Positions 51,738 through 63,100 of a stretch of 64,000 nt of DNA are shown one piece after another (positions within the stretch are counted from its first letter, which is position 1; the number at the start of each line of letters is the position of its first letter). The position numbers and the translations under genes were made by a program. The notes under the pieces are model-generated. The model was not told where the DNA came from. It made no database searches and saw only the letters and a list, made by a program, of their open reading frames with translations. The stretch is from Coriaria nepalensis (lineage: Eukaryota; Streptophyta; Magnoliopsida; Cucurbitales; Coriariaceae), in contig CP114482.1 of NCBI GenBank assembly GCA_027186245.1, positions 11,551,209 to 11,615,208 of the forward strand, read 5' to 3'.

Positions 51738-52875
51738 CTCTACTCATTAAATCAATTAGAAGTAAGTCGAAAGAATTCTATTTTTTCGCACTTCAAACAC
51801 GACTTTCGTTCAGAACTTCCAATTTAACAAATGAAGGCAACTATGCATCTGTTTAGCCTTAAAATCATGTCATGGAGTCTCTTGTTGTCATCAAATCATT
51901 TGAAAGCAATTTGAACGAATTCTATTTTCGCTCTTTAAACGAGACTTTTGTGCATAACTTGCGATTGATCTATTCAAGTAAATTGCCCATTCTTTAGCCT
52001 TGAAATCATGTCATTGAGTCTCTTCTAGTAATTAAATCACTTCAAAGCAATTCGAACGAAATCTATTTTCGCACTTCAACCACGACTTTCGTGCATAATT
52101 TGCAATGGATCATTTGAAGGCAACTATGCATTTGTATAGCCTTAAAATCATGTCATTGAGCCACTTTTCGTCAATAAATCATATTAAATCAATTCAAACA
52201 ACTTTTATTTTCGCATTTCAAACACTACTTTTGTGCAAAACATGCAATTGATCGATTGAAGGCAATTATGCGTTTGTCTAGCCTTAAAATGGTATCATTG
52301 AGTCTTCTCTACTCATTAAATCAATTAAAAGTAAGTCGAAAGAATTCTATTTTTTCGCACTTCAAACACGACTTTCATTCAAAACTTCCAATTTAACCAT
52401 TGAAGGCAACTATGCATCTGTTTATCCTTAAAATCATGTCATTGAGTCTCTTGTTGTCATGTAATCATTTGGAAGCAATTTGAACGAATTCTATTTTCGC
52501 TCTTTAAACGAGACTTTTGTGCATAACTTGCGATTGATCTATTCAAGTAAATTACCCATTCTTTAACCTTGAAATCATGTCATTGTGTCTCTTCTAGTAA
52601 TTAAATCACTTCAAAGCAATTCGAACGAAATCTATTTTCGCACTTGAACCACGACTTTCGTGCATAATTTGCAATTGATCTTTTGAAGGCAACTATGCAT
52701 TTGTATAGCCTTAAAATCATGTCATTGAGCCACTTTTAGTCAATAAATCATACGAAATCAATTCAAACAACTTTTATTTTCGCATTTCAAACACAACTTT
52801 TGTGCAAAACTTGCAATTGATCTATTGAAGGCAATTATGCGTTTGTCTAGCCTTAAAATAGTGTCATTGAGTCTT
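51738..52875 (+). repeat. Two-unit (1,138 bp) duplication, copy 2
   Basis: CATCTGTTTATCC, GTCATGTAATCATTTGGAAG, TTCTTTAACC and TTGATCGATTGAAGGC repeat the upstream copy in the same order. A few positions differ, for example AATTTAACAAATGAAGG (about 51820) against AATTTAAGCATTGAAGG upstream. The right edge is blurred by a unit with CAACTTGCAATTGATC like the one at 42.0 and 49.4 kb. Confidence 0.8.
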
Positions 52876-53199
52876 CTCTACTCATTAAATCAATTAAAAG
52901 TAAGTCGAAATAATTCTACTTTTTCGCAGTTCAAACACTACTTTCGTTCACAACTTCCAATTTAAGCATTGAAGGCAACTATGCATCTGTTTAGCCTTAA
53001 AATCATGTCATGGAGTCTCTTGTTGTCATCAAATCATTTGAAAGCAATTTGAACGAATTCCATTTTCGCTCTTTAAACGAGACTTTTGTGCATAACTTGC
53101 GATTGATCTAATCAAGTAAATTACCAATTGTTTAGCCTTGAAATCATGTCATTGAGTCTCTTCTAGTAATTAAATCACTTCAAAGCAATTCGAACGAAA
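52876..53199 (+). repeat. Transition HOR unit
   Basis: This stretch is A and B sequence combining GCAGTTCAAACACTAC from the 42/49 kb family with GTCATGGAGTCTCTTGTTG from the 50-52 kb family, then GATCTAATCAAGTAAATTAC in B. It looks like a chimera between two unit families. There is nothing else in it. Confidence 0.65.
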
Positions 53200-55540
53200 T
53201 CTATTTTCGCACTTCAACCACGACTTTCGTGCACAATCTGCAATGGATCTTTTGTATGCAACTATGCATTTGTATAGCCTTAAATCATGTCATTGAGTCA
53301 GTTTTAGTTAATAAATCATACGAAATCAATTCAAACAAATTCTGTTTTCGCATTTCAAACACAATTTTTGTGCAAAACATGCAATTGATCTATTGAAAGC
53401 AATTATGCGTTTGTTTAGCCTTAAAATCATGTCATTGAGTCTTCTCTAGTCATTTAATCGATTAAAAGTAAGTCTAAAGAATTCTACTTTTTCGCACTTC
53501 AAACACGACTTTCGTTCAGAACTTCCAATTCAACCATTGACGGCAACTATGCATTTTTTTAGCCTAAAAATCTTGTCATCGAGTTTCTTGTAGTCATCAA
53601 ATCATTTGAAAGCAATTCGAACGAATTCTATTTTCGCTCTTTAAACGAGACTTTTGTCCATAACTTGCGATTGATCTATTCAAGTAAATTACCCATTGTT
53701 TAACCTTGAAATCATGCCATTGAGTCTCTTCTAGTAATTAAATCACTTCAAAGCAATTCGAACGAAATCTATTTTCGCACTTCAACCACGACTTTCGTGC
53801 GTAATTTGCAATGGATCTTTTGAAGGCAACTATGCATTTGTATAGCCTTAAAATCATGTCATTGAGCCACTTTGAGTCAATAAATCATACGAAATCAATT
53901 CAAACAAATTCTATTTTCGCATTTCAAACACAACTTTTGTGCAAAACATGCAATTGATCTATTGAAGGCAATTATGCGTTTGTTTAGCCTTAAAATCATG
54001 TCATTGAGTCTTCTCTAGTCATTTAATCGATTAAAAGTAAGTCTAAAGAATTCTACTTTTTCGCACTTCAAACACGACTTTCGTTCAGAACTTCCAATTC
54101 AACCATTGACGGCAACTATGCATTTTTTTAGCCTAAAAATCTTGTCATCGAGTTTCTTATAGTCATCAAATCATTTGAAACCAATTCGAACAAATTCTAT
54201 TTTCGCTCTTTAAACGAGACTTTTGTCCATAACTTGCGATTGATCTATTCAAGTAAATTACCCATTGTTTGACCTTGAAATCATGCCATTGAGTCTCTTC
54301 TAGTAATTAAATCACTTCAAAGCAATTCGAACGTAATCTATTTTCGCACTTCAACCACGACTTTCGTGCATAATTTGCAATGGATCTTTTGAAGGCAACT
54401 ATGCATTTGTATAGCCTTAAAATCATGTCATTGAGCCACTTTGAGTCAATAAATCATACGAAATCAATTCAAACAAATTCTATTTTCGCATTTCAAACAC
54501 AACTTTTGTGCAAAACATGCAATTGATCTATTGAAGGCAATTATGCGTTTGTTTAGCCTTAAAATCATGTCATTGAGTCTTCTCTAGTCATTTAATCGAT
54601 TAAAAGTAAGTCTAAAGAATTCTACTTTTTCGCACTTCAAACACGACTTTCGCTCAGAACTTCCAATTTAACCATTGAAGGCAACTATGCATCTTTTTAG
54701 CCTTAAAATCATGTCATTGAGTCTCTTGTTGTCATCGAATCATTTGAAAGCAATTCGAACGAATTCTATTTTGGCTCTTTAAACGATACTTTTGTGCATA
54801 ACTTGCGATTGATCTATTCAAGTAAATTACCCATTGTTTAGCCTTGAAACCATGGCATTGTGTCTCTTCTAGTAATTAAATCACTTCAAAGCAGTTCGAA
54901 CGAAATCTATTTTCGCACTTCAACCACGACTTTCGTGCATAATTTGCAATGGATCTTTTGAAGGCAACTATGCATTTGTATAGCCATAAAATCATGTCAT
55001 TGAGTCACTTTTAGTCAATAAATCATACGTAATGAATTCAAACAAATTCTATTTTCGCATTTCAAACATAACTTTTGTGCAAAACATGCAATTGATCTAT
55101 TGAAGGCAATTATGCTTTCGTTTAGCCTTAAAATCATGTCATTAAGTCTTCTCTACTCATTTAATCGATTAAAAGTAAGTCGAAAGAATTCTACTTTTTC
55201 GTACTTCAAACACGACTTTCATTCAGAACTTCCAATTCAACCACTGACGGCAACTATGCATCTTTTTAGCCTAAAAATCTTGTCATTGAGTTTCTTGTAG
55301 TCATCAAATCATTTGAAACCAATTCGAACGAATTCTATTTTCGCTCTTTAAACGAGACTTTTGTCCATAACTTGCAACTGATCTATTCAAGTAAATTACC
55401 CATTGTTTAGCCTTGAAATCATGTCATTGAGTCTCTTCTAGTAATTAAATCACTTAAAAGCAATTCGAACGAAATCTGTTTTCGCACTTCAACCACGACT
55501 TTCATGCATAATTTGCAATGGATATTTCGAAGGCAACTAT
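53200..55540 (+). repeat. Seven/eight-unit super-repeat, copy 1
   Basis: Marks shared with 57.2-60.1 kb: TTTTGTATGCAACTATGC (TACGCAAC downstream), GCCTTAAATCATGTC (one A missing, about 53277), ACACAATTTTTGTGC, CATTTAATCGATTAAAAG in D (about 53451, 54020, 54590), A2 with GCATTTTTTTAGCC, TTTGTCCATAACTTGC in B, and GAAACCATGGCATTG (about 54847). Offset is 3,982 bp at the left and 4,551 bp at the right. Confidence 0.8.
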
Positions 55541-57180
55541 GCATTTGTATAGCCTTAAAATCATGTCATTGAGCCACTTTTAGTCAATAAATCATACGTA
55601 ATGAATTCAAACAAATTCTATTTTCGCATTTCAAACATAACTTTTGTGCAAAACATGCAATTGATCTATTGAAGGCAATTATGCTTTCGTTTAGCCTTAA
55701 AATCATGTCATTAAGTCTTCTCTAGTCATTTAATCGATTAAAAGTAAGTCGAAAGAATTCTACTTTTTCGTACTTCAAACACGACTTTCATTCAGAACTT
55801 CCAATTCAACCATTGACGGCAACTATGCACCTTTTTAGCCTTAAAATCTTGTCATCGAGTTTCTTGTAGTCATCAAATAATTTTAAAGCAATTCGATTGA
55901 ATTCTATTTTCACTCTTTAAACGAGATTTTTGTGCATAACTTGCGATTGATCTATTCAAGTAAATTACCCATTGTTTAGCCTTGAAATCATCTCATTGAG
56001 TCTCTTCTAGTAATTAAATGACTTCAACGCAATTCGAACGAAATCTATTTTCGCACTTCAACCACGACTTTCGTGCACAATTTGCAATGGATCTTTTGAA
56101 GGCAACTATGCATTTGTATAGCCTTAAAATCATGTCATTGAGCCACTTTTAGTCAATAAATCATACGAAATCAATTCAAACAAATTCTATTTTCGCATTT
56201 CAAACACAACTTTTGTGCAAAACATGCAATTGATCTATTGAAGGCAATTATGCGTTTGTCTAGCCTTAAAATCGTGTCATTGAGTCTTCTCTAGTCATTA
56301 AATCAATTAAAAGTAATTCGAAAGAATTCTACTTTTTCGCACTTCAAACACGACTTTCGTTCAGAACTTCCAATTCAACCACTGACGGCAACTATGCATC
56401 TTTTTAGCCTAAAAATTTTGTCATCGAGTTTCTTGTAGTCATCAAATCATTTGAAAGCAATTCGAACGAATTCTATTTTCACTCTTTAAAAGAGATTTTT
56501 GTGCATAACTTGCGATTGATCTATTCAAGTAAATTACCCATTGTTTAGCCTTGAAATCATGTCATTGAGTCTCTTCTAGTAATTAAATCAGTTCAAAGCA
56601 ATTCGGACGAAATCTATTTTCGCACTTCAACCACGACTTTCGTGCACAATTTGCAATGGATCTTTTGAAGGCAACTATGCATTTGTATAGCCTTAAAATC
56701 ATTTCATTGACTCACTTTTAGTCAATAAATCATACGAAATCAATTCAAACAAATTCTATTTTCGCATTGCAAACACAACTTTTGTGCAAAACATGCAATT
56801 GATCTATTGAAGGCAATTATGCTTTCGTTTAGCCTTAAAATCATGTCATTAAGTCTTCTCTAGTCGTTAAATCAATTAAAAGTAAGTCGAAAGAATTCTA
56901 CTTTTTCGCACTTCAAACACGACTTTCGCTCAGAACTTCCAATTTAACCATTGAAGGCAACTATTCATCTGTTTAGCCTTAAAATCATGTCATTGAGTCT
57001 CTTGTTGTCATCAAATCATTTGAAAGCAATTCGAACGAATTCTATTTTGGCTCTTTAAACGAGACTTTTGTGCATAACTTGCGATTGATCTATTCAAGTA
57101 AATTACCCATTCTTTAGCCTTGAAATCATGTCATTGAGTCTCTTCTAGTAATTAAATCACTTCAAAGCAATTCGAACGAA
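55541..57180 (+). repeat. HOR units between the two 53-60 kb copies
   Basis: Three units of mixed A subtype: A2-like with GCACCTTTTTAGCC (about 55827), A2 (about 56395) and A1 with CTATTCATCTGTTTAGCC (about 56963). The first also has TCAAATAATTTTAAAGC and CAATTCGATTGAATTC. ATCAGTTCAAAGCAATTC in B (about 56587) recurs near 62271. Confidence 0.75.
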
Positions 57181-60130
57181 ATCTATTTTCGCACTTCAAC
57201 CACGACTTTCGTGCACAATCTGCAATGGATCTTTTGTACGCAACTATGCATTTGTATAGCCTTAAATCATGTCATTGAGTCACTTTTAGTCAATAAATCA
57301 TACGAAATCAATTCAAACAAATTCTGTTTTCGCATTTTAAACACAATTTTTGTGCAAAACATGCAATTGATCTATTGAAGGCAATTATGCGTTTATTTAG
57401 CCTTAAAATCATGTCATTGAGTCTTCTCTAGTCATTTAATCGATTAAAAGTAAGTCTAAAGAATTCTACTTTTTCGCACTTCAAACACGACTTTCGTTCA
57501 GAACTTCCAATTCAACCATTGACGGCAACTATGCATTTTTTTAGCCTAAAAATCTTGTCATCGAGTTTCTTGTAGTCATCAAATCATTTGAAACCAATTC
57601 GAACGGATTCTATTTTCGCTCTTTAAACGAGACTTTTGTCCATAACTTGCGATTGATCTATTCAAGTAAATTACCCATTGTTTAACCTTGAAATCATGCC
57701 ATTGAGTCTCTTCTAGTAATTAAATCACTTCAAAGCAATTCGAACGAAATCTATTTTCGCACTTCAACCACGACTTTCGTGCGTAATTTGCAATGGATCT
57801 TTTGAAGGCAACTATGCATTTGTATAGCCTTAAAATCATGTCATTGAGCCACTTTGAGTCAATAAATCATACGCAATCAATTTAAACAAATTCCATTTTC
57901 GCATTTCAAACACAACTTTTGTGCAAAACATGCAATTGATCTATTGAAGGCAATTATGCGTTTGTTTAGCCTTAAAATCATGTCATTGAGTCTTCTCTAG
58001 TCATTTAATCGATTAAAAGTAAGTCTAAAGAATTCTACTTTTTCGCACTTCAAACACGACTTTCGCTCAGAACTTCCAATTTAACCATTGAAGGCAACTA
58101 TGCATCTTTTTAGCCTTAAAATCATGTCATTGAGTCTCTTGTTGTCATCAAATCATTTGAAAGCAATTCGAACGAATTCTATTTTGGCTCTTTAAACGAT
58201 ACTTTTGTGCATAACTTGCGATTGATCTATTCAAGTAAATTACCCACTGGTTAGCCTTGAAATCATGCCGTTGTGTCTCTTCTAGTAATTAAATCACTTC
58301 AAAGTAGTTCGAACGAAATCTATTTTCGCACTTCAACCACGACTTTCGTGCATAATTTGCAATCGATCTTTAGAAGGCAACTATGCATTTGTATAGCCTT
58401 AAAATCATGTCTTTGAGCCACTTTGAGTCAATAAATCATACGAAATCAATTCAAACAAATTCTATTTTCGCATTTCAAACACAACTTTTGTGCAAAACAT
58501 GCAATTGATCTATTGAAGGCAATTATGCGTTTGTTTAGCCTTAAAATCATGTCATTGAGTCTTCTCTAGTCATTTAATCGATTAAAAGTAAGTCTAAAGA
58601 ATTCTGCTTTTTCGCACTTCAAACACGACTTTCGTTCAGAACTTCCAATTCAACCATTGACGGCAACTATGCATTTTTTTAGCCTAAAAATCTTGTCATC
58701 GAGTTTCTTATAGTCATCAAATCATTTGAAACCAATTCGAACAAATTCTATTTTCGCTCTTTAAACGAGACTTTTGTCCATAACTTGCGATTGATCTATT
58801 CAAGTAAATTACCCATTGTTTAACCTTGAAATCATGCCATTGAGTCTCTTCTAGTAATTAAATCACTTCAAAGCAATTCGAACGTAATCTATTTTCGCAC
58901 TTCAACCACGACTTTCGTGCATAATTTGCAATGGATCTTTTGAAGGCAACTATGCATTTGTATAGCCTTAAAATCATGTCATTGAGCCACTTTGAGTCAA
59001 TAAATCATACGAAATCAATTCAAACAAATTCTATTTTCGCATTTCAAACACAACTTTTGTGCAAAACATGCAATTGATCTATTGAAGGCAATTATGCGTT
59101 TGTTTAGCCTTAAAATCATGTCATTGAGTCTTCTCTAGTCATTTAATCGATTAAAAGTAAGTCTAAAGAATTCTACTTTTTCGCACTTCAAACACGACTT
59201 TCGCTCAGAACTTCCAATTTAACCATTGAAGGCAACTATGCATCTTTTTAGCCTTAAAATCATGTCATTGAGTCTCTTGTTGTCATCGAATCATTTGAAA
59301 GCAATTCGAACGAATTCTATTTTGGCTCTTTAAACGATACTTTTGTGCATAACTTGCGATTGATCTATTCAAGTAAATTACCCATTGTTTAGCCTTGAAA
59401 CCATGGCATTGTGTCTCTTCTAGTAATTAAATCACTTCAAAGAAGTTCGAACGAAATCTATTTTCGCACTTCAACCACGACTTTCGTGCATAATTTGCAA
59501 TGGATCTTTTGAAGGCAACTATGCATTTGTATAGCCTTAAAATCATGTCATTGAGTCACTTTTAGTCAATAAATCATACGTAATGAATTCAAACAAATTC
59601 TATTTTCGCATTTCAAACATAACTTTTGTGCAAAACATGCAATTGATCTATTGAAGGCAATTATGCTTTCGTTTAGCCTTAAAATCATGTCATTAAGTCT
59701 TCTCTAGTCATTTAATCGATTAAAAGTAAGTCGAAAGAATTCTACTTTTTCGTACTTCAAACACGACTTTCATTGAGAACTTCCAATTCAACCACTGACG
59801 GCAACTATGCATCTTTTTAGCCTAAAAATCTTGTCATCGAGTTTCTTGTAGTCATTAAATCATTTGAAACCAATTCGAACGAATTCTATTTTCGCTCTTT
59901 AAACGAGACTTTTGTCCATAACTTGCGATTGATCTATTCAAGTAAATTACCCATTGTTTAGCCTTGAAATCATGTCATTGAGTCTCCTCTAGTAATTAAA
60001 TCATTTCGAAGCAAATCGAACGAAATCTGTTTTCGCACTTCAACCACGACTTTCATGCATAATTTGCAATGGATATTTTGAAGGCAACTATGCATTTGTA
60101 TAGCCTTAAAATCATGTCATTGAGCCACTT
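57181..60130 (+). repeat. Seven/eight-unit super-repeat, copy 2, with one extra unit
   Basis: The left part aligns to 53200 onward at about 3,982 bp and the right part at about 4,551 bp, so one 569-bp unit was gained near 57980-58550. The extra unit is an A1 unit with TTTCGCTCAGAAC, most like the one near 59200. It holds unique changes such as CCCACTGGTTAGCC and ATGCCGTTGTGTC (about 58245-58275). Confidence 0.8.
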
Positions 60131-63100
60131 TTAGTCAATAAATCATACGAAATCAATTCAAATAACTTTTATTTTCGCATCTCAAACACAACTTTTGTGC
60201 AAGACATGCAATTGATCTATTGAAGGCAATTATGCTTTCGTTTAGCCTTAAAGTCGTGTCATTGAGTCTTCTCTACTCATTAAATCAATTAAAAGTAAGT
60301 CGAAAGAATTCTACTTTTTCGCAATTTAAACACGACTTTCGTTCAGAACTTCCAATTCAACAACGGACGGCAACTATGCATCTTTTTAGCCTAAAAATCT
60401 TGTCATCGAGTTTCTTGTAGTCATCAAATCATTTGAAACCAATTCGAACGAATTCTATTTTCGCTTTTCAAACGAGATTTTTGTGCATAACTTGCGATTG
60501 ATCTAATCAAGTAAATTACCCATTGTTTAGCCTTGAAATCATGTCATTGAGTCTCTTCTAGTAATTAAATCACTTCAAAGCAATTCGAACGAAATCTATT
60601 TTCGCACTTCAACCACGACTTTCGTGCACAATTTGCAATTGATCTTTTGAAGTCAACTATGCATTTGTATAGCCTTAAAATCATGTCATTGAGTCACTTT
60701 TAGTCAATAAATCATACGAAATCAATTCAAACGAATTATATTTTCGCATTTCAAAGTCAACTTTTGTGCAAAACATGCAATTGATCTATTGAAGGAAATT
60801 ATGCTTTCGTTTAGCCTTAAAATCATGTCATTGAGTCTTCTCTAGTCATTAAATCAATTCAAAGTAAGTCTAAAGAATTCTATTTTTTTGCAATTCAAAC
60901 ATGACTTTTGTTCAGAACTTCCAATTTAACCATCGAAGGCAACTATGCATCTATTTAGCCTTAAAATCATGTCATTGAGTCTCTTGTTGTCATCAAATCA
61001 TTTGAAAGCAATTCGAACGAATTCTATTTTGGCTCTTTAAACGATACTTTGGTGCATAACTTGCGATTGATCTATTCAAGTAAATTACCCATTCTTTAGC
61101 CTTGAAATCATGTCATTGTGTCTCTTCTAGTAATTAAATCACTTCAAAACAATTCGAACGAAATCTATTTTCGCACTTGAACCACGACCTTCGTGCATAA
61201 TTTGCAATGGATCTTTTGAAGGCAACTATGCATTTGTGTAGCCTTAAAATCATGTCATTGAGTCACTTTTAGTCAATAAATCATACGTAATCAATTCAAA
61301 CAAATTCTATTTTCGCATTTCAAACACAACTTTTGTGCAAAACATGCAATTGATCTATTGAAGGAAATTATGCTTTCGTTTAGCCTTAAAATCATGTCAT
61401 TGAGTCCTCTCTAGTCATTAAATCAATTCAAAGTAAGTCTAAAGAATTCTATTTTTTTTCACTTCAAACACGACTTTCGTTCAGAACTTCCAATTTAACC
61501 ATTGAAGGCATGCATCTTTCTAGCCTTAAAATCATGTCATTGAGTCTCTTGTTGTCATCAAATCATTTGAAAGCAATTCGAACGAATTCTATTTTCGCTC
61601 TTTAAACGAGACTTTTGTGCATAACTTGCGATTGATCTATTCAAGTAAATTACCCATTCTTTAGCCTTGAAATCATGTCATTGTGTCTCTTCTAGTAATT
61701 AAATCACTTCAAAACAATTCGAACGAAATCTATTTTCGCACTTGAACCACGACCTTCGTGCATAATTTGCAATGGATCTTTTGAAGGCAACTACGCATTT
61801 GTGTAGCCTTAAAATCATGTCATTGAGTCACTTTTAGTCAATAAATCATACGTAATCAATTCAAACAAATTCTATTTTCGCATTTCAAACACAACTTTTG
61901 TGCAAAACATGCAATTGATCTATTGAAGGCAATTATGCTTTCGTTTAGCCTTAAAATCATGTCATTAAGTCTTATCTTGTCATTAAATCAATTAAAAGTA
62001 AGTCGAAAGAATTCTACTTTTTCGCACTTCAAACACGACTTTCGTTCGGAACTTCCAATTCAACCACTAACGGCAACTATGCATCTTTTTAGCCTAAAAA
62101 TTTTGTCATCGAGTTTCTTGTAGTCATCAAATCATTTGAAAGCAATTCGAACGAATTCTATTTTCACTCTTTAAACGAGATTTTTGTGCATAACTTGCGA
62201 TTGATCTATTCAAGTAAATTACCCATTGTTTAGCCTTGAAATCATGTCATTGAGTCTCTTCTAGTAATTAAATCAGTTCAAAGCAATTCGAACGAAATCT
62301 ATTTTCGCAGTTCAACCACGACTTTCGTGCACAATTTGCAATGGATCTTTTGAAGGCAACTATGCATTTGTATAGCCTTAAAATCATTTCATTCAGTCAC
62401 TTTTAGTCAATAAATCATACGAAATCAATTCAAACAAATTCTATTTTCGCATTTCAAACAGAACTTTTGTGCAAAGCATCCAATTGATCTATTGAAGGCA
62501 ATTATGCGTTTGTTTAGCCTTAAAATCATATCATTGAGTCTTCTCTAGTCATTAAATCAATTAAAAGTAAGTCTAAAGAATTCTATTTTTTTGCACTTCA
62601 AACACGACTTTCGTTCAGAACTTCTAATTTAACCATTGAAGGCAACTATGCATCTTTTTAGCCTTAAAATCATGTCATTGAGTCTCTTGTTGTCATCAAA
62701 TCATTTGAAAGCAATTCGAACGAATTCTATTTTGGCTCTTTAAACGATACTTTGGTGCATAACTTGCGATTGATCTATTCAAGTAAATTACCCATTCTTT
62801 AGCCTTGAAATCATGTCATTGTGTCTCTTCTAGTAATTAAATCACTTCAAAACAATTCGAACGAAATCTATTTTCGCACTTGAACCACGACCTTCGTGCA
62901 TAATTTGCAATGGATCTTTTGAAGGCAACTATGCATTTGTGTAGCCTTAAAATCATGTCATTGAGTCACTTTTAGTCAATAAATCATACGTAATCAATTC
63001 AAACAAATTCTATTTTCGCATTTCAAACACAGCTTTTGTGCAAAACATGCAATTGATCTATTGAAGGCAATTATGCTTTCGTTTAGCCTTAAAATCATGT

